Notes under the pieces: generated by a model | Seen by the model: only the letters and a program-made list of their open reading frames with translations | What the model was told of the DNA's origin: nothing | Databases searched by the model: none | NCBI RefSeq assembly: GCF_901933205.1 | Contig: NC_044600.1 | Coordinates: forward strand, 8,532,501-8,596,500 | DNA: 64,000 nucleotides | Reading direction: 5' to 3' | DNA from: Camarhynchus parvulus | Taxonomy: Eukaryota; Chordata; Aves; Passeriformes; Thraupidae | Shown here: piece after piece, positions 37,401-50,300 of the stretch | How the letters are laid out: every line of letters starts with the position of its first letter | How positions within the stretch are numbered: the stretch's first letter is position 1 | Program-made: the position numbers and the translations under genes

Positions 37401-38948
37401 TCTCTGAGAGAAGAGGTCACTGAGAGGTTAGGGAGAGGAAGAAAACCTGATGAAAGATCAGCAAAATGAAGGAGGGCTGTAATTTCACCTAAAAGGACAG
37501 CTCTGAATTTGATGGAGCTGCTGGAGCAGACACTACCACCTATCAGAACTTCTCTTCTTCCCTGTGGAGAATGAGCAGATTTGTAAAAGCTCCACAATCT
37601 TCAAAGATTGTCTCATAATAAGGCACAACAATATCTGCAGCACAGCAAGAAAGCCAGAGGTAAGGTTTCCACAGTATCCTCCTCCTGAAATGTTATGGCA
37701 GGGCTTTTTCACAGGAGCTTGAAACAGGAAAGGGACCAAACCACCCAGATAAAAAGCAACAGGAACTGTGTGTTTCCCAGCTTTCTTTGAGGGAGGAATC
37801 CAGTTAGCCATCCCTAACAGGATCATCTGGTCTTAGTCTATGAAGAGTCCCAACAAATTATGTCTTGGCCTAAATCCTGCAGGGACTCTGCTGGTGGTGG
37901 GTGCTCTGAAAACCCACAGGCATTTTTCTTCTGCCCCAGAGTTCACCAGCCATAGTGAAAAACAAAATCATAGTCCCTACAATATGGACACAGCCCAAAC
38001 TCTCAAGTGAGGTATGCTATAGGGTGAGGTATGCCACAACTGAAGGAGTACTGTAATTCTTCAATAATTTAGGATTTCTAGAAAGACCATGATTATTTTA
38101 TGACAGGACATAAGACTCACCAAATGCTCAGTTTATTCCTTTTTCCTTTTTCCAATATGGTTGACCCTTTAGGCAGGATCTTAATGAACTACAGAAACTA
38201 ATTCCATCCCTTTTTCTCTAGAAATTCACTGTACAATAAAATAAGTAGAAATTGATTTTAATTAACTCTTCTTCCCTCTCCACTATTTCTTCTCACTCTT
38301 TTCTCTCTCACTTTTTTAGAAGGCAAAAATGCAATGCAGACACCTACATGCTCCACATATTCCCAGGCTGAGACCTTCAGAGCACAAACTCTCTCCCCAC
38401 TGAACTTCTGTAGATGATGTGCCACACATGAGTTCTCCTTACCAGAGGAGATTTCTGACTGGACAAATTAAGCCTAATGCCTGATGTCTACAGAAGTGCA
38501 AACAGCCAAAGACTTAACCTAGCACATAATTTTTCATATTTATTCCTTACTCTAGGTATCAACCTGCATGCAGCAACTCAGACAAGAATTAAAGGGTTTA
38601 TTTCATGTGGATTCAGTGGTCTGTGAAAACCTTGTTCCTTAACGCCCCATGGGCCCCCAGGAACTCCCACCATCACACAACACTTGATAACAGGCAAGAG
38701 GAAGGTAAAACTCCAGGAAGTGTGGAAACAACATGCAAGATCAAGACTGAAGCAGTGACAATAGAAGCTAAATGAGATGAACATGGCAGTGCAGAGAGCA
38801 TTTGCTTTAATCCAGGGTCACAGTTCAGAACTGCAGCACTGCCTTAAGTTATTGTAGCCAGCATTAAAGAGACTCCAAATACAATTTTTTTCTGATTAAA
38901 TGCTATTACCACACTACTAAAAAAAGACCCAACAGTACATCCCCCAAC
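31417..38948. other. No supported gene
   Basis: AT-rich, intron-like sequence. The stretch from 31680 to 31990 is A-rich with recurring GGAAAAATG-like motifs but has no clear repeat period. A G/T-rich run lies near 35932-35968. C/G-richer spots near 32.2, 33.5 and 36.5-36.7 kb carry only overlapping non-protein-like frames. Confidence 0.5.
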
Positions 38949-39072
38949 CTCTCCATGACTCAGGAGGTCACGATACAGATGAGGGTTTATGATGAAGTCC
39001 CACACATCCACATAGGCACCATAGTTTGAAGAGGCAATTGTCTGTTCTAATAGTCCAACAAATGTTCTTCCT
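38949..39072 (-). CDS. Candidate exon with convincing residues; donor weak
   Basis: The minus strand has an excellent acceptor (GTCTTTCCTGCACTTTAG) followed by one open frame. Its residues look like a folded protein (GRTFVGLLEQTIASSNYG, then AYVDVWDFIINPHLYRDLLS). The drawn end uses GAG|GTTGGG, a poor donor. The frame is open beyond it for about 35 more codons to a stop at 38844, so the exon may be longer or terminal. The family is not recognised. The composition and acceptor make this better than background. Confidence 0.38.
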
Positions 39073-42000
39073 CTAAAGTGCAGGAAAGACACATGGTGAG
39101 AAACTTGTGTAGAACATATGGTGCTGAAATAGCAAGCTGATAGTTCTTTAACAGCTTTTGACAGTGGTAAAAGATCAATTATTGCACTATAAATATTAAA
39201 AAGTTCCTCCAGCCATTTGCTGGAATGAATGTATATTTAAAAATCAGTGTTTCCCTTTAATGGCAGCCAAGTTGCCTCTGAATCACAAAGTTATGCAGCC
39301 CCACAAAGTTAAATTAAATGATCGATTGCTGTATGTTTACATCTCCAGCTGCTGAACTACCAGCCCGGTGACTGAAGCACAAACTCCTGAAGGCACTGAA
39401 GGTGCAGGCACTCTGAAAATGGCCCTTGACCTTTTGTTGAAACTCAAGTGTAAAATGGAATTGCCATTCCCTTCCTTACCCTTCCCTGCAATTGCAAGAG
39501 TTTGCAACAGAAATAACCAAACATTTTCTGAGAAGTATTGGGGAAGACAGGGTGATTTCGCAGCCTGACTGCTGAGCCAGCTGACATGAGTACAATTTTA
39601 TTCTCTCAACTCCTTGACCCATGAGATTTCTGCCTTGGACTAATATCCATGTGTTCATAAATATGTGTGTGTGCATACAGAGACTCACACTACTACAAGC
39701 ATGAATTTGAATTATGAAGAAAGCTGAGAGCTCTGTTTCAAGAGTTCTCTGTGCAAAGTCACCAAGGTACCACCATGATGATATAGGTTTGCTACTCAAA
39801 TCAATACTATATGTGGCATTCTTCGTGGAGATTTTATGACAGAACCACATATAATGACCCTGGGCTCAAGTTCAAAGCACAGATACAGAGCTAAAATGTC
39901 ATATTATGGTTCTGAAATAATTCATATGGATCCACTTCTATTCCTTAAGGGCAGCCTACTCCAGAAGCACATCAACTTCTTGCTCTGAAAAGCTTCCCAT
40001 GCAAGGGAAGGTATCTTCTCATGTTTTGGGTTTTAAAAAGTGCCTGTCTTTGCTGACTGCTGCAGGTAGGGCTGTTATAAACCATATACATTATTCATAC
40101 CAGTGGGATCACACGGTGATAGCGGTGAAGGTCATGGCTTTGTTGTGCATCAATGAACACTCCCTTGCCATGTGAACAGAGAAAACAGGGAGAGAGGCAC
40201 AATAACACAAAGGGTAATGAACTCCTGAGTGGCAGCTCAGCACTGATGAATAGCAGGAGGGGAGTTTCCTTGCTCCCAGGCCAGCACATCACCTGCCAGG
40301 CCAAATCACTGCCCTGCTTCTCACTCATTTCAACGCTGCCCATATTTGACCCTCTGTGATCCAGATTCCCAACATGCCCTGAGGGCATGGCTAGCCTTAC
40401 ACACAGCAAACTATCCCATGAACCGATGTTGTTTCAGGATGTTTTCTGGCTCTTTCTATTGGTTTGGTGTTTGATTTTGGTTTGGTTTTTTTTTTTTTTT
40501 TTTTAGGTAGCTGGGCAAGTATGTTCAGGAAAGTAAGGAAGTAATCTCTCTGCCTTGAACCAGTGGAAGTGAAGTTCAGCACCTGCCTGTCAGATATTTT
40601 AGTCTCAGTTGCAGGGCTACAGTTCCCAACCTTCTTCCCTTTAGCTCCAGCTGCAATGGGCCAGACTGCACAATACAAATGGCCATAAATGGAGATTATA
40701 AAGCCATGGAAATCAGACTGCAGGTCACCAGCATGGTCAAGACAATCATGTACCTACATTAATGAAAACAACTAAGTGTTCCATAACCCTTCACTCTTGA
40801 GAGAGCCTAAAATGTCACTGGAAACGTGTGAATGAACAATACAAAGCACAGAAGAGGAACCTGAGGCTGAGACGAGATGGGATTTCAAGGAACGAGGTCC
40901 ACGGGAAAGAAAGTTTCCTAAAAGTAGGGTAGGTTTGAAAGCAATACTAATCTAATACAACTCCTAGAAATGGCACACCATGTAGACAGAAACATTCTGT
41001 AGAAAACAAATTCACCTGAAATACACTCCATCAGTGAAAATATACCTTTTTCAAATCAGGTTTGATTGACTCCAAACAACCCCAAGGAAAGGTCCAGTGC
41101 TGAAACCTAGGCTGCAATGAAGTGCAAAGGTACTTGCTCAGTGTGACTGGCCAGAAACACCAAGGACCATTGCAAGTCAAGGTGACACTGAGTGTGCAGG
41201 CAGAGGATGGGCCTACAGTCAGCAACCCTGGAGCCCTTATCTCAAAAAAGGGCCCTGAATGACAAACAGGCAAAGACCAGAGCCAGCAAAAACAGCGAAG
41301 TGAGGAAACAAGGGAGGGAGGGAGGCACAGGAGGAGTTTGAGCAGGCTCAGCCAGCAGTGGCACTGCCTTGACACCTGCCTGGCTGATAGCCAGGAGCCT
41401 GCCATGGCTTATACACATTCTGTGGAACAAGCACTGCACCATCAGCCCCCCAGCTATCCTGCCTGTTTCACAGCTTGTGTCAGCAGTGCTGCTGCTGAGA
41501 AAGAGAAACATTTTGCCCAAAAGGAGTGTGGGCCAAGGGGAGTAAATTTACAATGACATATTTCAGCATTTACAGTATGATATCCAGTTCATAGGAAGTG
41601 TCAAAATATTTATTAGCAGTCTGATTCAAACTGACACAAAACACAATTTAAAAAAAGTTGTTTTACAACATGGGAAATCTGCCTTTTGGCCAGCTCCAAC
41701 TGATAGCCCTGTGTCAACACAAAAAACTAGGCATGTGTTTCTTCCCTCTGTATTTCCTTGTTGCACTGCATAACTGTAACAAGGAGGTAACTCGCTTGTT
41801 ACATTTCATAGGCTGATGTGGATCTGATCCCATTTTCAATCAGCAGAATTAGCAGTCAATTAGTCAAGTTATTTTCTAACATCATTGCAGGACATTCAAA
41901 TGGTTGGCACTTAATTTTTTTTTAACAGCAGCTAGGCTAATTTTAGAGATTTATGTCTTGCTTTCATGCCTTACAGCACTCCTTGAAACATTAGTAATAT

Positions 42001-42900
42001 CATCTAGGCAGGAGCAATAAAATGCCAGAACCCCTAACGACATGTAACACTGCCTGACACCAAATCAAGTTTCTCAAGTGAAATATAGATTGAAGAAAGA
42101 AGTGGTGTAAGGAGCAGAATTAAATTCATCTCAGTTATGCCCATGTCACTGATGTCAATATATTACATCCCTACCATGCTAAACCAAGGGTTTCTTCTGA
42201 AAGATACAGGGGTAGAGCTTTGAACTGGAAACAAAACTAACGCAGGGGTCTGTGTCTATTTTTAACATTAGATAGTGTTATACTTTCTAACTCTGAATTA
42301 CTCTTTTTTATTACAAAAAATTCTATTCTTCCTGCTCAAAGCCATCCAAAAGATTTAATAAGGCTGTAGGAAATAGAGAGAGGAGGAGTAACAGACTGAT
42401 TTTAATCCTGCTATTAGTCAATGAAAAGATTGTAGATGAAAGGCTGCAGATTAGTCTTTTCAGTCTGTCTCCGATTCCCCAGATCTAGTGGGAGAATTAA
42501 ATGCGAATTACAGCCACAGTTGAATGATCACACTAGATATTTCTTTTCCAGACACTGTTGAAAAGAAACATTTATTTCAGCAGACTTTATTTCTGTGGAA
42601 TCCTGAGCACCAAATTGCCCCCAAGAAAAGACCTTCTCTTCACTCAACCTAAGATATTTCATGTCATTCTGACTGTACTAAGAGCACTTAATATGATCAT
42701 GCCTTGTAGCCTCTGACATGCTGTCAAAGAAGGGGAAAATACTTTAATGCAATTGAGAATTGAATTCAGAGTATATTAAAACAAACAAGAATGAAATCAA
42801 AATGCCATCAAAAGAATGACTTGTGTGGAATCCACCCATGGGTACTCAGGGAGCTGGCAGCTGAGCTGTCCTAGCCACTTTCCTTCAATTGGTGCCTAAA
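39073..42900. other. No supported gene
   Basis: AT-rich sequence with a 19-base T run at 40486-40504 preceded by a G/T-rich leader. Open frames near 40.1-40.4 and 41.0-41.5 kb occur on both strands with no splice support. Confidence 0.5.
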
Positions 42901-42904
42901 GAGG

Positions 42905-43420
42905 CTACCTGGAACAGAGGCCAGACAGTGTTAGAGGAATAAAGCAGGGATTTATTAAAAGGCCTTTAAAGGATACACCTTGGGCAGTACAGGAGCCTGG
43001 CCATGGCTCTACCCAGTATGGACCCAAAATGGGCCCAAGATGGACAGCTGGCCACAAGTTTTATAAATCTTGGTCCATTTACATAATGGGGTTAATTGTC
43101 CAATTACAGCTCCAGGTTATGAAGTCCCACTCTCCCAGGAGATTGCTCTCCTCAATTCGCTGTTTACACTTCTTGGGCCTGAAGCTGTGATGGTGTCCTT
43201 GGTTCTCAGGCTGGAAAAGGATTGTTTTGTCCAACTAAACTGCAAAGAGAACTTGCTAACACTTGATATAAGAGTCACACACTCAGGCAGTACAGAATCT
43301 GAAAAATATAAAAGCTCAAACTTAAGGCATCACAATTACCAGCAATCCTGTCTAACCAAGGAGGTCCCAGCGAGCAGAGGTTGGCAAATGTTATATCCCT
43401 TTCCAAGAAGGGCTGCAAAG
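42905..43420 (-). mobile_element. ERV LTR, family B, minus orientation (ends approximate)
   Basis: The minus strand has a TATA box (TTTATAAAAC at 43058-43067) and, about 105 bp downstream, an AATAAA polyadenylation signal (42951-42956). This is the spacing and order of U3-R in an LTR. One terminus is probably near 42929 (TGTTAG on the plus strand) or slightly left of it. I could not find a target duplication, so both ends are approximate, and the right part from 43250 is less certain. The style (a GGGATTTATTAAAAGG block followed by the TATA region) resembles LTRs common in songbird genomes, as far as I recall. No internal retroviral genes are adjacent. Confidence 0.65.
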
Positions 43421-43439
43421 AGGATCTGGTGATCAAAGG

Positions 43440-43985
43440 ACCAGGATGGTGACCATCCCAAGTACTGGGCACTGGGGACACCCCACCTCAGATCCTGTGT
43501 TCAGCATTTGGCCCTTCAGTACAAGAAAGACATGGAGGGGCCAGAGCTGTCCAGAGAAGGCCAACAGAGCTGAGGAAGGGTCTGGAGCACTGGTTTTATG
43601 AGGAGAGACTGAAAGAGCTGGGGGTATTCTGCCTGGCAAAAAGGAGAATCAGGGGGACTTTATTTCTCTGTAAAACTCCCTGACAAAAGGGCACAGCCAG
43701 GCAGGGGTTGGTCTCTCTTCCCAGCTAACAAGAAATAAGACAAGAGGAAATGGCCTCAAGTTGCAAAAAGAGGAGGTTTAGATTGGATATTAGGAAAAAA
43801 ATCCAGCACTGAAACAGGCTGCCCAAAGCAGTGATTGAGTCACCATCTCTGGAAGCATTGAAGAGATGTGCAGATGTGGCACCTGCAGACATGGTTTAGT
43901 GGTGGGCCTGGCAGTGCTGTGCTAATGGCTGGACTTTATCATCTTAGAGATCTTTTCCTACTTAAATTCAATGGTCCTCTGATTT
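43440..43985 (+). mobile_element. CR1 LINE, 5'-truncated 3' end
   Basis: About 545 bp match the 3' part of bird CR1, with landmarks ACAAGAAAGACATGGAGGGG, AAGAGGAAATGGCCTCAAGT, GATTGGATATTAGGAAAAA, GAACAGGCTGCCC-like sequence, ACATGGTTTAGTGGTGG and a GATCTTAGAGATC-like terminus. Against the family there is an internal deletion after the AGGAAAAA landmark and many substitutions. The reverse-transcriptase reading frame is not intact, so the copy is inactive. It lies directly right of the family B LTR, with the two in opposite orientations. Confidence 0.93.
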
Positions 43986-44260
43986 TAAAATGTCTAAGGG
44001 ACAGAACTCAAACATTACTCAGGGTGTTTGAATGCCATTACATAAATGCCAATTTCCATCCTTCAGGACAGGCCAGCAGCAAGATATTCATATATTGTCC
44101 CTCTTGAAGATTTCTGCTTGTTCCCACGCAGAATTTTAAGGCTTTTCCCTGTCATGCTGCCCTTGACAGCTGTCAAATAGGATCCAACTCATGCCAATAA
44201 GGCTGTCAAAAAAGACACACTGGTCAAAGCATTTTGTCCTTAGCTCACACTGTCACTTAC

Positions 44261-44355
44261 TGCTTAGTGCTGCCCAGTAACTTGCTCTGGTAAACCCTTC
44301 TTCATACTCAAATTTAAATTGCTTCTTCCTCATAACATCCAGCATTCCAGTATGC
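44261..44355 (-). CDS. Candidate internal exon, 95 bp
   Basis: On the minus strand a long pyrimidine tract with acceptor (AGTGTTTTTCTTTGGAG) opens 95 bp that close with AGCA|GTAAGT. One frame is open for 31 codons with soluble-protein character (GMLDVMRKKQFKFEYEEG, then FTRASYWAALS). It enters with one base and leaves with one. The frame is open further upstream as well (to 44564), so the acceptor choice is inferred. The family is not recognised. Confidence 0.35.
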
Positions 44356-47300
44356 CTCCAAAGAAAAACACTTAATAAGACATATATTACTTCATTAACA
44401 CACAAGTTGAAAATTACTGGTTGTTTATAGCCAAAAATCTCATGGAAATGAGGCCCTGGCCTTCCAGGAACAATGCCTTCCAATAGTGAAATAATGACTT
44501 TATAATGCAGACTGAGGTCTGAAGCACAAAACCTCCTGCCTGTGAGGGGCTCTGCTGTTGACACAGCATGTTGCAGATGAGGCCAGCGCTGAGTCCCTGA
44601 CTCCAGGGGCTGTATTTCAGTTTTTAGCAGGGCTCACAACTGCACCTTCTCCCCCAGCCCCAGAACACATGACCAAGAGCCCTCCTCATGTCTCACTGCC
44701 AGTGCCCACTGTCCCACTGGTCAAGGGACAATGACCATCAGTGCTTGGTCATCACTGCGGGCACATTGCAGGTGGGCTGTGGTGCACCCACCCCCTGCAC
44801 GGGCAGCATCTCCACACTGCAGCCCTTATAGGGAGCTGTGCAGGAGCACCAACCCCTCTGTGTGATTCCCACCACAGCACAGTTCCCTCCTGATCCCACA
44901 GGCTGCCTTAGGGCCCAGCCTTTCTGCAGGCTGAGAAACTCCCCAAAAGTGAGGAGATTGGTGTCCTGGTCAAGGTCTGGCTATGCAGATTGCTCCCAAG
45001 CAGCTTCACTTTGAACCCACACATATCCAGAGCTTGTGTTTTGCCTGCTCTGTCTGCAGAGAACATTGAAAGAGCACAGTGAGCATGCATTGCTTTTTAG
45101 AGATCATGACTGACAATGATTTATGCTTAATTAGCAAATTCCCTATGATTACTTGATAGTACAGATTAAACCCTAATAAATGTGTTTCCTGCAGGTTTAA
45201 GTGACTAACTCTATGATCTATTAGACTTGACTCATAATTTTTCTTGGTAACCGTGGAAATTTCAAAAGAATTGGCAGCATCTGTGCCTGGAGTATAAAAG
45301 AAATCTATTTTTATTTTAGGAATTTTGTACAAATTAATTCCAGTCTAGTATATAAAATGCTAAGCTTTGTATCATCTCTGCACATTTATTAGAAAAATTC
45401 AGAACAAGCCCCTATAATCAGTAAAAAAATTAAATTGTTAGATATTCCTCAAACATTATAACAAATCTTCTCAAGCTGCAGTTTCATATTTTATTTCCTA
45501 GTTGTTTTATCTGTCTCAGTTACACATTTACAGCACATAATATATTCTGTGTTATTCCTCCCCATTCCTAATACTTTCATGTGTTGATCACTATGGGGAA
45601 GTTTTAACATGCAGCTTCTTTTGGTTAATATCTCTCAGAAACCCAAAAAATTAATGTCTGGTGCTGAGCAGTAGGTCTAAACTTTACCAACCTCCATTAA
45701 CATTTTGATCACTCTGGAGGAAAAGGGTATTTAAGAATCTCTCTGAATGCTAGAGGGAGGGAAATAATCACTTTGAATGAAAAATCCAAATTCACTCAAC
45801 TGGTAATGAAATTGCATGGAATATTGATTCAGGGTTCTAATGAGCTCAGAATTTCAAAGCAAGCACTGGAAGGCAAACATTCCTTCCTCCTCCTTTAGAG
45901 AAATCTTCAGTTCTATCACAAAGTAAGATTTCACTTTGTTCTAAATATACAAGATTATAAGAGTTCTGAAAGCAGTCCTGCAATAACACTCTGCCCTCCC
46001 CTTTCTCTCTCTCCCTCATTTATACACCAAAAATTTTAACATCAACTAAATTCCAAGCCAGAGAAAGCAATTTAAAGTGATTTACAGCTAAATTAATAGT
46101 TTTCTGTCTCCCTTTGGTTTTCAGAAATTATAGAATTGCCTTTTTTTTTTTTACTAAACCAGACTACTCTGAAATTAATGTTCAGCTAAAGCTCATTCTT
46201 CAATCCTCCCAGCTATGCCAGAGACACTAATGACAATGTTAGGAGTTAGTTTTGCAGAGGATTCCAGTCACCACAGCACAGAAGGAGAGTTACAAATAGT
46301 AGAAAGGGAACTCTTCAATTTTTTTTTTAAATCAGTTACCAACTTTTCTTCACCCAGCAGATGGTGGGACAGGCTGCACAAAGAAAGGAGAGGAAGAAAG
46401 GCCTTTTTGAGAGTTTTATCTGATTAAGGATTTGTACACATGACACTGATCAGGGGAGGGTTTGGCCTTCCAGGCTGTAACTCACAAAAGGTGAGAGGCC
46501 AAGGGCTCTCTGTGTTAATGCTGGAGAGTTCCTGGCAGCAGCAGGAGCCTGCCCTCAGCTGCTCAGGAAACTGAGGATTGCTGTGGGCAGCCTGACATGC
46601 CAGAGGATCCCAGGGAGGATTGTCTGCCCTTTAGAACTGAGCTGGCCACTGCTTAGCAGTGCTGCCAGTGGGGTAGGCAGCAATCTTGACTGTGCTGATG
46701 GCCTAGCAAAGCACCTTGCTGTTCAATGCTTTCATTCTCTACCTGCAAAGCAGGAGTGACATCCACTACAAAGCATTATGGAAGCACTGGGCACACTGCC
46801 GTGCTCTTTGGGGCTATGTATCAGTCATCCATTCTCAGAAAGGACCAGCTACTGATGGGAGTGAGTGAGACCTTTCCTGATCACACACACTGTTTGTCTC
46901 AGAATGAAACGTCAGAAATGCCTTCTCAAAATATGCTAGGTCATTTAGAGGAAAGTTTAAGCTTTTGCCCCCGTATCATCCTTACTCTGATGTAACATTT
47001 CTATGTGCTACCATTTTCCCATTATCTCTGGATAAAAGGGGCTGTCTCTTCCTTTCCACCAACTTTTTCTATAAGAACTTAACAGATTCCAGCGCTCAAA
47101 AGTCCATCAATAGCAAAGTCTCTGCTATTTGCTTCTAAGAGCTGGCACTTTTTCAAAACATCTGCTTGCACTTTGCCTAGCTGTAGCAGGACTATGAGGT
47201 TTCATGGTCACTAAGCACAGTGTTGTGTGTCTGATAGGCACTTTGGCTAATAATCTGTGTGCTTCAACAAAGTATTGAACTTTGAATAAAATCCAACTAT

Positions 47301-50300
47301 TTCTTACTTGACCACAATCGGCACAAAGATCATCAAGATATTGCTAAGGATGCTCTGTCCCAAATGGAATTGGGAATTTGCTTTGGCCAATATTTGTGAC
47401 TCTGGGTTGGAGAGAGGAAAACACTTTCTCTGCATGGCATCCTTACTGTCTGAGAAGCCTTAGAGCTGACATGCACCTCCTGCTACCTTCTGTCCCCTCC
47501 TGGTAAGTCACCATGTTTCACACTGCAGCCTTCAAAGAGACACTGGTGATGCAGTGCAGTCACACCTTTACATTCAGGAAGTGTCAGGCTTGGCTCTAGC
47601 TGCCAGCATCTCCCTCTCTGCACAGCATGACACAGCTTGCACACCAGCATGTGGTTCCCATATGTCTGTTGTTATAAATCACAGCCCTTTGTGCATCAAG
47701 GATGTCATGGGATAGGGCAGGTGAGGAGAATAAACTATTTAATTATGACTTATGTCATGCACTGAAAGAGGATCTTAATTATAGTAGGAGACACAGCACA
47801 GACTGGGCTATAGGATTAAAAGGGACAGTTGGATAATGGTGACCCATTCCCTGCTGTAATCAGTACCTTGTCAGATCTCTCTTTGTCTGAACAAGATCTA
47901 TTTCAAGATAAACAGACCCTGGGAGGGCTGAGATATTTTTGGGGTTCATTGGCCCAAATACACCAATACTGCACAGCAAATTGACAACTATGGATGAGCC
48001 TTGTGCCTGGTAAACAGCAAGGAACCCAGCATGCTGCCAACTGCATATGCTTTCTCCATACAGATCAATACAGTCATTGGGAAAAAAATACCTGCCAGAT
48101 CTCTGGATGCAACATGAATGTCAGGGTGAAAATGAAAGGGAAGCACAACCCACACAAACCAGGCCAGAAACATCACCCAACATGTCTGCTAATAGAGGAG
48201 AAAAGATATCTTACTGCAAGGCCTAGCTTAAGTAAAACCTTGGACTGCATTTTCAAGAGTTAGGTATTATATGGATAAACACAGAGCTGTCTTTGTAATG
48301 TCTCTTCACTCTCTCTCACAGTCTAGCTAGCTTCAGGATGCAGCCTCAGGCTTCAACTTCACAATCAGCAACTTCCACTCTGAGTATTCTAGTAAACATT
48401 ATGGTACATGGAGCTGAGAGAAGAAAAAGGCATATGTGAGCAGAACACAGAAACCAAACAATCCTGAAAAAGCCTCAGCTTGTGTTGCTTTTCAGATTTT
48501 CTTTTACTATGTTTATCTGTTATATAAAATGAGGGGTGGAGGAATAAATTTATACAAAGCCCAGGGTATGGGCTAATTGCTATTGATGACCAGCAACCTC
48601 TGGCTTTTGAAGTACAGTAGCTCTACCTATCAGTTCATAAAAGCCTGATGGAAAGAACACTATGTGAAACAAAAAACTAAGGCATGGTGTAACAGTTGGG
48701 CACAGGAGGCAGAGCTGTGTATCTTCGCCATAGCAGGGGTTTAATTTTAACTTCTTGAACATTTCATTCTTTGTTACTGCCTTGCTTGAGAAAACCACTT
48801 TCCTCTCTGTTTGTCCATCTGCAATTCTGCAGATAAAGAAAAGCTATAGGCAGCTTTTCTTTCATCACCTACTTGCATGAAACTCACTTCTCTGAATTCT
48901 CATAGCACATAAAATGTCCCTGCTGCTGCAGGATAAAATGTGTCGCTGCTCCATCTGCTACTCATTTGCCAATGATTCTGTGTGGCAACATGCTGCCGAG
49001 CAGAATATTCCAAAAAAGAAGAAACTGTGCAGCCCAACAGATCTGGTTTTGACAGAGATAAGGCTCAGTCTCATTAATCATTTCCCTGCGCTCCTTAAAG
49101 TATCTGGTGGAGTATTAAGACTGGCTCCCCAACTCAATATTTCATGGTACCATCACACACTTCTTGGAGAACTCTTCTTTTGAGACAGGAATGTCGAAAC
49201 AGAGGCAGCAAGAGACTCTCAGTGCTAAACAATTTCTTATTTCACAATTGGTCTGAAATTCACAGGCACAAGTCCTTTGTTTGGGGGTAAGAAGTGACGG
49301 CAATCCAGGTACAGAACGTACTCAGCTTCCTCTGCAATGTGCTAAAGCTGTATCACAAGATGTCCAGATTTAAGACACACGGTAGTGAGGCATTGCCAGG
49401 TACTGTGGATCCCTGCCCAGTGCCTGCCTACTAAGCAGAAACTTTACCTCTGTTTTGGAGAAAGAAATTGCCCCTCAGCATCAGCCAGTGGGCAAAATTC
49501 AGGAGAACACAGCAAGAAGTGCAACTTCTGGCCACTCTCAGCGAGGCTGCTCACCATAAGCACAGATTGTACAGGAGGCTGGACAGACCCAAGCGCTGAG
49601 GAAACCCTTTTTAGAGGTCAGGTTGGAGAAGAAATATAAAAAAATGTTTCCATTCAAGTCACTCAATGGTTCCACTGTACATAGAGCTGCTGCAGGACAA
49701 ACAAAGCAATCTCCATTTTTATCCAGAATCAGGATCACAAGCCTGTTGTGCAGGGCCATAGATGGGAGTTTAGCTCTACCTCCAGCGCATACTAATACCA
49801 TAAAGTCAGTCTCTTTGTCCTAGATCTTGTGACAGCCTCACTACACTGCTTCCAGCTCTTCTGCAGTAACACTCTGATTTAACAGGCTTCTCCAAACACT
49901 CCAAGACAGCAAAACTCCTGCAGCAACTACCTGAACACTTCAAGACCCCATAAGAAGGCAGAAGATGAGCTCTGGTACAATGAACAAACAAAAAAAGCTG
50001 CAATGAAAGTCTTTGCTGCTTACAGCCATCCAAATTTCCTCTCCTTTGCATCTTGATAATGAGCAATAATCTCATGTTAATATTCTTTCAAGCCATCACC
50101 CTCAGTCTTCCACATGGTCAGCAATTACCACACCAGCCTCACTCCCCTGTGACACTCCCCTAGGCACTTCTTATACTAACCACACTTCTTCAAAACTGTA
50201 AATGCTGAAAATTTTGTTGCCACTTGGTGGTATTTTATGACAAAGGTGTATTTTGTAAAAGGAAGTCTTTCAAAAGTATGAGAAGTGAAGGGTATTTATA

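Noticed and set aside
46215..46427. 70-codon plus-strand frame starting at an ATG
   Set aside because: Residues look moderately protein-like, but the frame includes a poly-T-derived phenylalanine run, has no splice or promoter context and no recognisable family.
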